Assembly (NCBI RefSeq): GCF_018500185.1
Contig: NZ_JAHBGI010000007.1
Span: 124,001-188,000, forward strand
Source of the DNA: Litoribacter ruber
Lineage (GTDB): Bacteria; Bacteroidota; Bacteroidia; Cytophagales; Cyclobacteriaceae
Direction of reading: 5' to 3'
DNA length: 64,000 nt
Of the stretch, positions 34,004-42,726 are shown one piece after another; position 1 is the stretch's first letter; each line of letters begins with the position of its first letter. Both the position numbers and the translations under genes were made by a program. Below the pieces are notes generated by a model. That model searched no databases, was not told where the DNA came from, and saw nothing but the letters and a program-made list of their open reading frames with translations.

Positions 34004-34759
34004 TTAGGCTCTATAAATAAGCTCTGCGATAAACTCTTTGTTTTGCCAAAGCATCAATACGCCACTGACTACCATGCTGGCCACCACTATTTTACGAAAC
34101 AATTCATCTGACATTTTACCCAAAATCAGTTTCCCCACATAAATGGCTGACATGGATACTACACCAATCATGATTCCGTATTTGAGTACCTCGCCGTTGA
34201 CATACCCCAAGTAAGCGTAAGAAATTATCTTGGTGAGGTGGAGTAGAATGGCATTTGCTGAACGGGTGCCTAAAAGGGACTCTTTGGAAATCCCGTAGCT
34301 CAGATAAGCGGAGTTCATCAAGGGGCCCACACCTCCGATCAGGCCGGATAAAAAGGAAACCCCCAAGCCCATGGGTGCAAAATGCCATGCTTTGATGCGG
34401 AATTTGCTCGGCTTGTCTTTTTTCTTGAACTGCATCACCGTGGAGACCAAAAGCAGTCCGATTAATATTTGCAGGTAGTCAGAAGAAAGCTCTGCAAACA
34501 TTCTTGCCCCGATGATGGATCCGATGATGGTGGACGGGAAGAGCCACATGAATAATTTCCAGTCGATGTCTCTCCAAAAAAAGAAAACCTTGGAGGTACT
34601 GCTCATGCCGATGCTGATGGTCATTACTGGGGCCACGGCTTTCACTCCTACCACAACGGCTACCAGGGGCATCAAAAGAAGACTGGCGCCCCCGCCGCTC
34701 AGGGTGCTTAAGATGAAGATGATGAAAGCCCCAATAAGGACTAAAATGATTTGAATCAT
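34004..34759 (-). CDS. TauE/SafE-family anion exporter
   Basis: A 251-residue inner-membrane protein with about eight helices. The family pattern is present: LSGGGASLLLMPLVAVVVGVKAVAPVMT near the start and the internal repeat FLSGLIGGVGPLMNSAYLSYG in the second half. Such proteins move sulfite, sulfoacetate or other organosulfur anions across the membrane; the substrate here is unknown. Single gene, divergent from the M42 peptidase gene. Confidence 0.88.
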   Translation of the reverse strand: MIQIILVLIGAFIIFILSTLSGGGASLLLMPLVAVVVGVKAVAPVMTISIGMSSTSKVFFFWRDIDWKLFMWLFPSTIIGSIIGARMFAELSSDYLQILIGLLLVSTVMQFKKKDKPSKFRIKAWHFAPMGLGVSFLSGLIGGVGPLMNSAYLSYGISKESLLGTRSANAILLHLTKIISYAYLGYVNGEVLKYGIMIGVVSMSAIYVGKLILGKMSDELFRKIVVASMVVSGVLMLWQNKEFIAELIYRA

Positions 34760-34899
34760 TGATTATGGCCTACAATAATTTGATAACTTTGATTTTGAAA
34801 TACACTTGAAAAATATATGCCAGTTTCCCCACAAGGGCGTCATTATTGTAAATAGTTAACAAAAAATTTTACATCATTTTTTACCAAAAACTAGCTTAA

Positions 34900-35946
34900 A
34901 TGAATATAGAACTATTAAAAAACGTATGTGAGAAGCCTGGAGCCCCGGGGTTTGAGGCACCGATAAGAAATTACATTTTAGAAGTTTTGGAAAACTTAGC
35001 CGATGAGGTCAAAGTGGACAATATGGGGAGCGTCATCGCCATAAAGAGGGGCAATAATAACCCGGAAAACAAAAAAGTGATGGTGGCTGCCCACATGGAT
35101 GAGATAGGCTTTATAGTTACCCATATCGATGATCAGGGATTCGTTCGGTTTCACCCCCTTGGAGGGTTTGATCCGAAGACCTTGACCGCCCAGCGGGTGA
35201 TCATACACGGCAAGCAAGATATCATCGGGGTGATGGGCAGCAAGCCAATCCATGTAATGAGCCAAGAGGAGAGAGCCAAACTCCCCAAGCTAACCGATTA
35301 TTTTATCGATCTGGGCATGAGCAAGGAGGAGGCTGAAAAAGTAATCAAAGTTGGCGACCCCATCACAAGGGAAAGGCAACTTATCGAAATGGGTGATTGT
35401 GTGAACTGCAAGTCTATTGATAATAGAGTAGCAGTCTTTATCCTGCTTGAAACTCTCCGTACCGTTGGGGAAATGCCGTTTGATTTATATGCTACTTTCA
35501 CAGTACAGGAGGAAGTGGGACTGCGGGGTGCCAATGTAGCCGCCCACCAGATCAATCCAGATTTTGGAATTGCCCTGGACACTACGATTGCTTATGACGT
35601 ACCTGGGGCCCAAGGACACGAGAAGATCACGGAACTAGGAAAGGGTACCGCCATCAAAATTATGGATGCCATGACCATCTGCGATTATAGAATGGTGGAT
35701 TATATGAAAAAGACAGCGGATGAAAAAGCCATCTCCTGGCAGCCGGAAATCTTGACCGCAGGGGGGACAGACACAGCAGGACTGCAGCGAATGGGCAAGC
35801 AAGGCGCCATCGCCGGAGCTATCTCCATCCCGACCCGACATCTTCACCAGGTAATTGAAATGGCCCACAAAAAAGATATACAAGGCAGCATAGATTTGTT
35901 GAATGCCTGCTTGGAAAATATGGACCAATACGACTGGACGCATTGA
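34900..35946 (+). CDS. M42-family zinc/cobalt aminopeptidase
   Basis: A 348-residue cytoplasmic metallopeptidase of normal length. Metal and catalytic residues are visible: His65 and Asp67 (VAAHMDEIGF), Asp174 (KSIDNRVAV), Glu204-Glu205 (TVQEEVGLRGA), Asp227 (IALDTTIA) and a C-terminal His in IPTRHLHQVIEM. These enzymes form tetrahedral shells that trim peptides in the cytosol (glutamyl aminopeptidase or FrvX/endoglucanase-type names are used). A TAACTTTG element at 34784-34791 resembles a -7 promoter box but lies 108 bp upstream. A terminator follows. Confidence 0.93.
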   Translation: MNIELLKNVCEKPGAPGFEAPIRNYILEVLENLADEVKVDNMGSVIAIKRGNNNPENKKVMVAAHMDEIGFIVTHIDDQGFVRFHPLGGFDPKTLTAQRVIIHGKQDIIGVMGSKPIHVMSQEERAKLPKLTDYFIDLGMSKEEAEKVIKVGDPITRERQLIEMGDCVNCKSIDNRVAVFILLETLRTVGEMPFDLYATFTVQEEVGLRGANVAAHQINPDFGIALDTTIAYDVPGAQGHEKITELGKGTAIKIMDAMTICDYRMVDYMKKTADEKAISWQPEILTAGGTDTAGLQRMGKQGAIAGAISIPTRHLHQVIEMAHKKDIQGSIDLLNACLENMDQYDWTH

Positions 35947-35978
35947 TTTATGCGGTAGCTAGTATATTTGCACTAAAT

Positions 35979-36009
35979 GGGCTGTCTGTATGGAAGAGAC
36001 AGCCTTTTT
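35979..36009 (+). terminator. Intrinsic terminator of the M42 peptidase gene
   Basis: GGCTGTCT (35980-35987) pairs with AGACAGCC (35997-36004), followed by five T. Confidence 0.82.
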
Positions 36010-36454
36010 ATTTCAATTTCTTTCTCGGAATCTTTTTCCCCAAGTAAGAAGATAGTTGGTCGTAATTGGTGTGTTCGTGATTGCTAAGACTGAAGGAAGT
36101 TTGATCGGCAAAAACAATGGTCATCTGCTTAAATTCGCGCTTGTTGGTCACGATCACCTCTTCCTGCCAAGCCAAAACCTCTTGAAGCTTATAACCTTTC
36201 TTAAGGCCTCTCAAGGGCAACCGGACTTGCAAACTTTCCTTTCCGGCAGAAATAAACCGGAAGCCGGCCATCATTTTCACCAAAATGATTAAGAGAACTA
36301 CTGTAAGTAGGGATGCGCTGAATAAATAAAAAACGAAGCCGTATGTCTGCTTTTGGGCAAAATCAATGAGGATGTAGACCAAGCCTGAAAACAGGATGAG
36401 TACTACAATCGATAAAGAGAAATAAGTTCCGGTTTTGGGTTTGCAGTCAATCAT
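36008..36454 (-). CDS. Two-helix membrane protein, unknown
   Basis: A 148-residue protein with two membrane helices (about residues 13-32 and 40-64) and a cytosolic C-terminal part of beta strands (LQVRLPLRGLKKGYKLQEVLAWQEE, MTIVFADQTSFSLSN) that looks like a small PH-like or YcxB-like domain. The end is very basic (KKIPRKKLK). It is the second gene of an operon, its ATG overlapping the stop of the ACP phosphodiesterase-like gene's neighbour by 4 nt (ATGA at 36451-36454; this gene is upstream in transcription only if the order is read leftward from 37059). Function unknown. Confidence 0.65.
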   Translation of the reverse strand: MIDCKPKTGTYFSLSIVVLILFSGLVYILIDFAQKQTYGFVFYLFSASLLTVVLLIILVKMMAGFRFISAGKESLQVRLPLRGLKKGYKLQEVLAWQEEVIVTNKREFKQMTIVFADQTSFSLSNHEHTNYDQLSSYLGKKIPRKKLK

Positions 36455-37059
36455 ACTTTTTCTTTCAGCTCTTCCAGGTGTTGCTTGGAGAATTCCACCA
36501 ACTGGGGGAAAAACCTGTGGAAGGGAGCTTTGATTTCTTCATAATGTTCTTGTAGAAAAATATGGGAGGTCTCCATTTTGCTTTCAAAAGTCGTTCTGTT
36601 GGCCATTCCTTTCATCGCCTGCTTCATTCCCTCAATGGTGGTGTAGGACATCAGCCAGTCATTTTTGACCATCAGATCAAAAGCGATGTTAAACTTTTCG
36701 GGAAGGGGGAAAGGGTGGTCAATGGTGAATTGTGTCATAATCCTGTACACCTCTTGGGAAAATTCCTTGATAGGGGTGTCATGGTATTGGTCCCAACTTA
36801 CAGCCAGGAAATGGTCGAAAAACATGTCCGAAATCACAGAGGAATAACGGGCGTAGGTGGGCTTTAAAAGTTCCTGGACGGCTTTTACCTCAGGGTGACT
36901 GTCGGTGTAGGCATCGATTGCCCTGTGCAGTTTCACTCCTGTAATCACTTCGGCATCGTAGGTTTTGGTCAGGTCTCCCCTTACAAAATCCGCTATGAAG
37001 TTGCCGATCAGCACCTTAGGTTCTCCAAAAGACAAGTATGCGTGAGCTAGAAAATTCAA
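36451..37059 (-). CDS. Acyl-carrier-protein phosphodiesterase-like protein (DUF479)
   Basis: A 202-residue cytoplasmic protein of AcpH length. MNFLAHAYLSFGEP at the N-terminus, IGNFIADFVRGD (18-29), LHRAIDAYTDSHPEV and MFFDHFLAVSWDQY match the family, whose Asp/His residues form an HD-like metal site. AcpH removes the 4'-phosphopantetheine arm from acyl carrier protein; many homologues are untested, so the activity is by family. First gene of a leftward two-gene operon; it overlaps the membrane-protein gene by 4 nt. Confidence 0.85.
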   Translation of the reverse strand: MNFLAHAYLSFGEPKVLIGNFIADFVRGDLTKTYDAEVITGVKLHRAIDAYTDSHPEVKAVQELLKPTYARYSSVISDMFFDHFLAVSWDQYHDTPIKEFSQEVYRIMTQFTIDHPFPLPEKFNIAFDLMVKNDWLMSYTTIEGMKQAMKGMANRTTFESKMETSHIFLQEHYEEIKAPFHRFFPQLVEFSKQHLEELKEKV

Positions 37060-37225
37060 AATTTACAAACTTAAGGTGTTGGTTATACTTTAGACAACCT
37101 AAATATATTAGTTTTCAAGACTAAAGTTACATTTTTATAAGAAATATGCTTGCAATTATTGTCTTGCCCCTCAGCTTTTTTTAAACTGCGTTTCTAATCT
37201 AGGTTGATTTTTGTTTGAGCTGGCT

Positions 37226-37242
37226 TTGAAACAGCGTTTCAA
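37226..37242. promoter_or_regulatory. 17-bp palindrome in a divergent promoter region
   Basis: TTGAAAC-AGC-GTTTCAA is perfectly symmetric around a 3-bp centre, midway between the divergent ACP phosphodiesterase-like and helicase genes (intergenic 37060-37352). No T-run, so an operator is more likely than a terminator. Nothing else notable is seen in these 293 bp. Confidence 0.45.
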
Positions 37243-37352
37243 GTCCTCATTCTTATGTGTCTTCAAAAATTTTGCTGTTCTTTACTTTTTCGAAAAAATA
37301 AATACTGATCCTTGAGCCGGAACAGGGCTTTGGATTCTACAAAGAAGCTTCA

Positions 37353-39284
37353 ATGACATTACAAGAGGAATTGGAAAAATGTCTTGGTCTCCTCCAGATG
37401 GAGTGGGATGAGGACTACAAACAGTTTATCAAAAAGTCCCAAAACAAGTCCTTGCAGGAGAAAAAACAGGAAGGGGTGTGTCTTTATCCCCTGCAGCTCA
37501 AAAGCCAGCGATTTTTGATTGGCGAAAGGCTCATGCTGACCTTTGAAGGGGAGGGGTTGAGAGATGCCAACCAGTTCCAATCCGGCAAATCCGTTTCTTT
37601 ATTTAGCCTCCAGGATTTTGTGACTGCTGATGAAGGCAGAATCGGGGGAGTGGTGAACTCGGCCAACAAAAATACCATCACAGTAACTTTTAATACATCC
37701 TATTTCCCAGATTGGCTTAAGGGAGGGAAACTGGGGATGGATCTACTTTTTGATCAAACTTCCTATAAAGAAATGCAGGCGGCCATGAAGGCGTTGCAAA
37801 AAGCAGAAAAGGGTAGGACTGCCGAGTTGCGGGATATTCTTTTGGGCCATAAAAAACCTTCTTTTTCATCGGAAACCATCTTCCCTGATCCCCATCTGAA
37901 CAGCTCCCAGATAGAGGCCTTGCAGAAAATGGCCGACGCTCAGGATGTGGCCATCATTCACGGACCTCCTGGCACAGGCAAAACCACCACCTTGGTAGGG
38001 GCTGTAGAGGAAAATCTCAAGGTGAATTCCCAGGTTTTGGTGTGTGCTCCCAGCAATGCTGCGGTGGACCTGCTCGTGGAAAAGTTGCTCGACAGAAACA
38101 TCCAAGTTGTACGCTTGGGGCATCCAGCCAGAATTGAGGATCGGATAATTGAGCATACACTTGATTACCAGATTGCCTCACACCCCAGTTATAAAGACCT
38201 CAAAAAATTAAAAAGGGATGCGGGTGAATTCAAAAGTGTGGCCAGAAAGTACAAGCGGAATTTCGGCCATGATGAAAGGATGCAGCGTAAAAGAATGTTT
38301 GAGGCGGCGACCCGGTTGAGGGAAGAGGCATCTATGCTGGAAGACTATATCCTGCAGGATGTCTTGCAATCAGCCCAAGTGGTTGCCACTACCCTGGTAG
38401 GTGCCAACCATACAGTTTTGAAGGATAGGAGTTTTCCCGTAGCCTTCATCGACGAGGCAGGGCAGGGTCTGGAACCTGCTACCTGGATTCCCGTGCTCAA
38501 AACAAGAAAGGTGGTTATGGCGGGGGATCATTGCCAACTGCCACCAACTGTAAAAAGCTTTGAAGCCGGAGAAGCGGGGTTTAAGGTTACTCTTTTTGAA
38601 AAAACCATACAGCGGCAACCCGAAGTGGCCACCATGCTCACCCTTCAATATCGAATGCCCAATATTATCATGGGTTTTTCCAATGATGAGTTTTACAAGG
38701 GGCGCTTGATTGCCGAAAATTCCATTGCGGAAAGGACGCTTGAGGATGGAGAGCCAGCCATGCTGTTCATTGACACAGCAGGAAGCGGATTTGGAGAGCA
38801 GATAGAAAAAGACAGTCAAAGTAAGTTAAATGCTGATGAGGCCCACTTTACACTTTCTCAGCTGGAGAAAACCATTGAGAAGGTCAAACCTGAAAAAATC
38901 AACCATCACCAATGGACAATCGGTGTAATCTCCCCCTATCGGGCGCAGGTGGCTAAATTGAAGGAGCTATTTGAGGATGAAGGCACCTTTCCTTATTTGA
39001 ATGCGGTGAAGGAGAATATTACGATTGATTCTATTGATGGCTTTCAAGGGCAAGAGAGGGATATTATTTTCATCAGCTTGGTCAGGTCCAATTCTGAGGG
39101 GGAAATTGGCTTTCTTGCCGATACACGTCGCATGAATGTGGCCTTGACGCGGGCAAAAAGAAAGCTGGTCGTAGTGGGGGACAGTTCCACGATAGGAAAC
39201 CACCCCTTTTACCAGAAATTTCTTAACTACACTGAACAGCACGGAATTTACAGGAGTATTTACGAATATGGTATTTTTGATTAG
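37353..39284 (+). CDS. Superfamily 1 helicase, UPF1/IGHMBP2-like
   Basis: A 643-residue protein with an N-terminal beta-barrel-type region and a full SF1B helicase core: Walker A GPPGTGKTT (204-212), Walker B IDEAGQGLEP (near 365-375), GDHCQLPPT, the QYRMP motif (near 432), GFQGQERDIIFISLVRSN (motif V) and NVALTRAKRKLVVVGD (motif VI). These motifs match the eukaryotic-style UPF1/IGHMBP2 group, which unwinds RNA or DNA 5' to 3'. Bacterial members are poorly characterised. Its stop codon overlaps that of the convergent IMPase-like gene by 4 nt (TTAG), leaving no room for a terminator between them. Confidence 0.92.
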   Translation: MTLQEELEKCLGLLQMEWDEDYKQFIKKSQNKSLQEKKQEGVCLYPLQLKSQRFLIGERLMLTFEGEGLRDANQFQSGKSVSLFSLQDFVTADEGRIGGVVNSANKNTITVTFNTSYFPDWLKGGKLGMDLLFDQTSYKEMQAAMKALQKAEKGRTAELRDILLGHKKPSFSSETIFPDPHLNSSQIEALQKMADAQDVAIIHGPPGTGKTTTLVGAVEENLKVNSQVLVCAPSNAAVDLLVEKLLDRNIQVVRLGHPARIEDRIIEHTLDYQIASHPSYKDLKKLKRDAGEFKSVARKYKRNFGHDERMQRKRMFEAATRLREEASMLEDYILQDVLQSAQVVATTLVGANHTVLKDRSFPVAFIDEAGQGLEPATWIPVLKTRKVVMAGDHCQLPPTVKSFEAGEAGFKVTLFEKTIQRQPEVATMLTLQYRMPNIIMGFSNDEFYKGRLIAENSIAERTLEDGEPAMLFIDTAGSGFGEQIEKDSQSKLNADEAHFTLSQLEKTIEKVKPEKINHHQWTIGVISPYRAQVAKLKELFEDEGTFPYLNAVKENITIDSIDGFQGQERDIIFISLVRSNSEGEIGFLADTRRMNVALTRAKRKLVVVGDSSTIGNHPFYQKFLNYTEQHGIYRSIYEYGIFD

Positions 39285-40111
39285 ATACTTCCCCGCTTTT
39301 GGATTATTTCATCCACCAGCATCCTATTGCCGGCTGCAATGAAATCGTATTGTCCCTCCAATTCAAAGGTCATGCCAGTCAAATCCTGTCCGTTCAGGTC
39401 AGTCACTACGCCACCGGCGGCCTTCAGGATCGGAAATGCCAACAGGTTATAAAAATCCGAAAGTTTGCGGCACTCAATGGAAAAATCAGCTGCTCCCCGG
39501 GCGATTTCACACAGGTCCATACCACTGTTGTCAATGGCCCGGATGTCCTTTACCAAAGGATAAATCGGCCAGCAGTAATCAAAATGGGCTTTTGTTGCTG
39601 TATAACCCGGTTTTAGGTAGGCATGTGCGTCACCCAACTTGGCAGCGGCATTCTTGGTGTTGATCTCTATCTGCTTTTGCAGCAAATGGGAATCGAAAAT
39701 AGCCTTTCCATTTTGGATATAATACCGGTCATGGGAATGGTAGCCACCGATGAAACTAAAGGAAAGATCACCAAATCTTAGCGACTCCTTCACTGGACTT
39801 ACAGCTAGGCAAAATGATGGGTCTCCCACTCCTCGGTCCCAGTTTCTGCTCCCATCCACGGGGTCGATGTAAATATTAAATTCAGCGCTTTCTGTTTTGA
39901 TTGCAGGAAAGCCTTCCATATAAATATTGACCGGTAGCTCCAAAAGCTCTTTCCTAATGACTTCGAAGGCCACCTCGTCAATTAAATGGGTTGCTTTCAC
40001 CTCTTTGTCCGCAACACTGTTCAGCCCAAACAGGCCTTTCTCCCGCCTGTGCAGGTTGAGGTTTTCTTGGAGGGAAGAAAACAGGGTTTTGCTGATCTGA
40101 ATAAAATCCAT
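39281..40111 (-). CDS. Inositol-monophosphatase-family protein, divergent
   Basis: A 276-residue protein of the IMPase/FBPase superfamily. The metal motif DPxDGT appears as YIDPVDGSRNWDRG, and a Glu lies ahead of it in YMEGFP. The usual C-terminal WDxAAG block is altered to FPILKAAGGVVTDLNG, with the Trp-Asp pair missing. It should be a magnesium-dependent sugar- or nucleotide-phosphatase, with a substrate perhaps different from inositol phosphate. It sits 3 bp after the Nudix gene, forming a two-gene operon of small phosphate-ester hydrolases. Confidence 0.82.
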   Translation of the reverse strand: MDFIQISKTLFSSLQENLNLHRREKGLFGLNSVADKEVKATHLIDEVAFEVIRKELLELPVNIYMEGFPAIKTESAEFNIYIDPVDGSRNWDRGVGDPSFCLAVSPVKESLRFGDLSFSFIGGYHSHDRYYIQNGKAIFDSHLLQKQIEINTKNAAAKLGDAHAYLKPGYTATKAHFDYCWPIYPLVKDIRAIDNSGMDLCEIARGAADFSIECRKLSDFYNLLAFPILKAAGGVVTDLNGQDLTGMTFELEGQYDFIAAGNRMLVDEIIQKRGSI

Positions 40112-40114
40112 GGG

Positions 40115-40684
40115 TTATTTTATCGTTTGGAGCAGTCCGATCAGGGTTTTTGCATCATTAAATTCCTGAGCGGCCAGCCTCCTTTTTACATCTTCTTTGC
40201 TGAGAAAAACCAGCTCAATGTGCTCGTTTTCCTCTTCTGCCCCTCCGCCCTGTTCTTTTTGGCGGTCCGAGCTGGTGTTGCAAAGATAAAGATGTATTCT
40301 TTCTGAGGTGCCTCCCGGGCTGACAAAAAAGGTGCTTAGATGAACCGGTTCGTCAGTCTCAAAGCCTGCCTCCTCCATGATTTCCCTTTTGAGCGTCTCG
40401 ATTGGCTCCTCACCCTCCTCCACGGATCCGGCAACCAGTTCCAAAATCCAGCCGTTGTCAGTTTGATATGTAGGGTAGCGAAACTGCCTGGTGAAAAGGT
40501 ATTCATCCTTATCCTGAATGTAAATTACCGCCGCCACCGAGTCACCCCTTTCAAAATTCATCCTTTCCATCTCCTCACTCCATTCTCCATTGGGTTTAGT
40601 GATCTGCAGGGTGGCTTTTTTGATTTTAAAGTGGTTGTCGAATACCGTTTCTTCCTTTATGATTTTGGCCTGATTGTCTTTCAT
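40115..40684 (-). CDS. Nudix hydrolase (ADP-ribose pyrophosphatase-like)
   Basis: I start this at the ATG at 40682-40684 (MKDNQAKIIKEETVFD), giving 189 residues; the longer frame adds 11 residues with no match to the fold. The full Nudix box GX5EX7REUXEEXGU is present at residues 86-108 (REIMEEAGF at its end). The order of an N-terminal beta domain followed by a Nudix domain, with EYLFTRQFRYPT, is typical of ADP-ribose or nucleotide-sugar pyrophosphatases. Co-transcribed with the IMPase-like gene (3-bp gap), divergent from the PPOX-like gene. Confidence 0.9.
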   Translation of the reverse strand: MKDNQAKIIKEETVFDNHFKIKKATLQITKPNGEWSEEMERMNFERGDSVAAVIYIQDKDEYLFTRQFRYPTYQTDNGWILELVAGSVEEGEEPIETLKREIMEEAGFETDEPVHLSTFFVSPGGTSERIHLYLCNTSSDRQKEQGGGAEEENEHIELVFLSKEDVKRRLAAQEFNDAKTLIGLLQTIK

Positions 40685-40765
40685 CTTGTTTAAAGTTAGG
40701 TTGGGAAAATGGAACAAAATAGGGAGGTGTATGTTATGTTTTCATCAACTAACTAACCTAGAATC

Positions 40766-41269
40766 ATGACCCAGACTAAAAATGAGGAGCTCAAAAGACT
40801 CCGTGAACTTATAGAAAAAATTGAATTGGCAATGATGGTGACTCAGGACGGTGAAGAGCTGCGTGCACGCCCGATGACCACCAGCCAAATGGATGAATCC
40901 GGACACCTCTGGTTTTTTACCAATGAGTTTTCCTCCAAAACGGGAGAAATACTCGAACATGACGAGGTAAACCTTAGCTATGCAGACAAGGAGTCCAATT
41001 CTTATGTATCCATCAGTGGGAAAGCATCCTTGGTACATGACCAAAATAAAGTAAACGAGCTTTGGAATCCCATATTAAAAGCCTGGTTTCCGGAGGGAAA
41101 AGAAGATCCTGATTTGGCCCTCATCAGAGTAATCCCCCATAGCGCTGAATTTTGGGACAGTAATTCCAGTAAAATGGTGCAGCTGTTCAAGATCTCTAAA
41201 GCCATTCTGAAAGGAGAATCTTACCAGCAACAGGCTGGAGATGATGAGAATGCGAAGTTGGATCTTTGA
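40766..41269 (+). CDS. Pyridoxamine 5'-phosphate oxidase-like flavoprotein (general-stress type)
   Basis: A 167-residue split-barrel protein. IEKIELAMMVTQDGEELRARPMTTSQMDESGHLWFFTNEFSSKTGEI holds the FMN-binding pattern of the general stress protein 26 branch of the PPOX family; YVSISGKASLVHD and LIRVIPHSAEFWDS complete it. These proteins bind flavin or F420 and have poorly known stress roles. Single gene closed by a strong terminator. Confidence 0.88.
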   Translation: MTQTKNEELKRLRELIEKIELAMMVTQDGEELRARPMTTSQMDESGHLWFFTNEFSSKTGEILEHDEVNLSYADKESNSYVSISGKASLVHDQNKVNELWNPILKAWFPEGKEDPDLALIRVIPHSAEFWDSNSSKMVQLFKISKAILKGESYQQQAGDDENAKLDL

Positions 41270-41300
41270 ATGTACTAAGAGTATGATATATGAAAAAAAA

Positions 41301-41329
41301 GCCTTTCAGGTACACTGAAAGGCTTTTTT
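41301..41329. terminator. Bidirectional intrinsic terminator
   Basis: GCCTTTCAG (41301-41309) and CTGAAAGGC (41315-41323) form a perfect 9-bp stem with six T after it and an A-run before it, between the PPOX-like and DUF4924 genes, which converge here. Confidence 0.88.
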
Positions 41330-41363
41330 GTTCCCTTTGGGAAAATGATTTTTGGCAATGGTT

Positions 41364-41885
41364 TTATTTTTCCATGTAGACAAAATTCAAGTAGCCGAGT
41401 ACGGCTCCGAAGGCCGATGTGGCTTTTTCGATCTCTTCGCTCACCGTTTTGCCGGTTAGCCTGGCCAAAAGCAGTCCGTAAATGCCGTTAAGGCAGATTT
41501 GTACCTCATGTCCGATATCCTGGCCATTTGAGGAAGAGATAAAATCAAGGATATGCGGTTTGGCTTGGTCATAGATCTGAAAATATTCTTTGTCTGTCTT
41601 CAAAAGCTCCCAGTGAAGCTCCGCAAGGGCCTTGACATAGGCCTGCACATCTGAAAGATGACCGGATTCTGCTACCCCCTCATCCTGCATCTTGTCTCCC
41701 AAATCCGAAAACCATTCGTAAATCTCTTCCTTTTTATCCTCCTGCACCGGATAGTGTGACACCACATATTTCTGGATATCCTCCATGTTAAACTGGTACG
41801 ACCTGATTAGGTCCTCCATTTGGTACATGTATATAATGTATTCACCTATATTGGTACTCTTCTTCTTTTCCGCAATATCTTTCAT
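41364..41885 (-). CDS. DUF4924-family protein
   Basis: I start it at the ATG at 41883-41885 (MKDIAEKKKSTNIGEYIIYMYQMEDLIR), 173 residues; the 44 residues further upstream come from repeat DNA and look non-coding. The all-helical sequence with EYIIYMYQMEDLIRSYQFNMEDIQ and LNGIYGLLLARLTGK matches DUF4924, a Bacteroidota family without known function. Cytoplasmic by lack of signal. A palindromic repeat lies just upstream (41954-42022). Confidence 0.85.
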   Translation of the reverse strand: MKDIAEKKKSTNIGEYIIYMYQMEDLIRSYQFNMEDIQKYVVSHYPVQEDKKEEIYEWFSDLGDKMQDEGVAESGHLSDVQAYVKALAELHWELLKTDKEYFQIYDQAKPHILDFISSSNGQDIGHEVQICLNGIYGLLLARLTGKTVSEEIEKATSAFGAVLGYLNFVYMEK

Positions 41886-41953
41886 AAATGTGTGATTTTT
41901 TTGATTATCTGCAATATTATGCCAGTAGCCTATTTTCCATTGATTGGCAGGAC

Positions 41954-42022
41954 GGAAGACCGAAGACCGAATAAAGCGCCATCCTAGCATCAGGCCTAGA
42001 ATCTTTCGGTCTCCCATCTTCC
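41954..42022. repeat. Palindromic intergenic repeat, GACCGAAGAC type
   Basis: The left arm GGAAGACCGAAGACCGAA (41954-41971) is an imperfect reverse complement of the right arm TTCGGTCTCCCATCTTCC (42005-42022). The same arm sequences recur at 57.2-57.4 kb and 59.6-59.9 kb. It lies between the DUF4924 gene and DUF922. Confidence 0.7.
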
Positions 42023-42036
42023 AAAACTACAAATTC

Positions 42037-42621
42037 CTACCTAGAAAGCTCCTTTTCAAAGAAATTGTCCCATTCTTTTTGCCTTTCCAGATCCCGCGGG
42101 TTGGTCGTTTCATAGTCATAGGCTCCCTCCATCTCCCTCCAATATTTATAATGTTCTTGCACCAGACTGTCAAATTGGTCCTGATACCTGCTTTTGTCAA
42201 ATTCAAATGCTTCTATGGCATTTAGGATTTGCTTGCCTATGAGCTGGGCAATTTTGAAATGGCCGTTTTCATGGTTGAGTACAGCGTCTTTGGTGGCCTT
42301 GTCGGAGCGGGAGAGAAATCCCAGCGACACTTGTGTATGGTCCGGGTCAATGCCGATTTCCACACTGGGGTATATGCGGATTACTCCATTTTTTCCTGAG
42401 GTGGAATTGATCTTAGGCTGAATGTAAGTTGCTGTTCGGGCATTGATGGAGGGTTTGTTGCGTATGGTTTTTACCTGTTTGAAATCCCGCCAAACTAAAT
42501 TTCGGTCCGGGGATAAGGTGATTCTGGACTTTTCCCGAAATGCCTGTGCGCCAAACGCCGCCAGAAAAACCAGCAGCAGGCCTGCAATAATATAAATGGT
42601 ATGTTGCCGATTAAAACGCAT
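42037..42621 (-). CDS. DUF922-type membrane-anchored zinc-protease-like protein
   Basis: I start it at the ATG at 42619-42621 (MRFNRQHTIYIIAGLLLVFL), 194 residues with an N-terminal signal anchor. The domain has NLVWRDFK early on and the zinc motif LNHENGHFKIAQ (HExGH), with a downstream helix, as in the DUF922 family of predicted secreted zinc-dependent proteases. The active site should face the periplasm. Substrate unknown. It is divergent from lepA. Confidence 0.8.
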   Translation of the reverse strand: MRFNRQHTIYIIAGLLLVFLAAFGAQAFREKSRITLSPDRNLVWRDFKQVKTIRNKPSINARTATYIQPKINSTSGKNGVIRIYPSVEIGIDPDHTQVSLGFLSRSDKATKDAVLNHENGHFKIAQLIGKQILNAIEAFEFDKSRYQDQFDSLVQEHYKYWREMEGAYDYETTNPRDLERQKEWDNFFEKELSR

Positions 42622-42710
42622 TGAAGGTGGATTTACTGTTTTAAAACCTTCCAAAGCCTATGAAGTTAGAAATTAAGGGGAGAAATCAATGTAAAACCCT
42701 AACTATTTAC

Positions 42711-42718
42711 TAATTTTG
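42711..42718 (+). promoter_or_regulatory. Candidate -7 promoter element of lepA
   Basis: TAATTTTG fits the Bacteroidota TAnnTTTG box and ends 8 bp before the lepA ATG at 42727. The mRNA would then be leaderless or nearly so; the second ATG at 42733 would allow a leader of about 8 nt. No clear TTTG is seen at -33. Confidence 0.4.
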
Positions 42719-42726
42719 CCCTCAGA

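Noticed and set aside
41886-42017. N-terminal extension of the DUF4924 gene
   Set aside because: The extension translates repeat DNA and is not part of the family domain.
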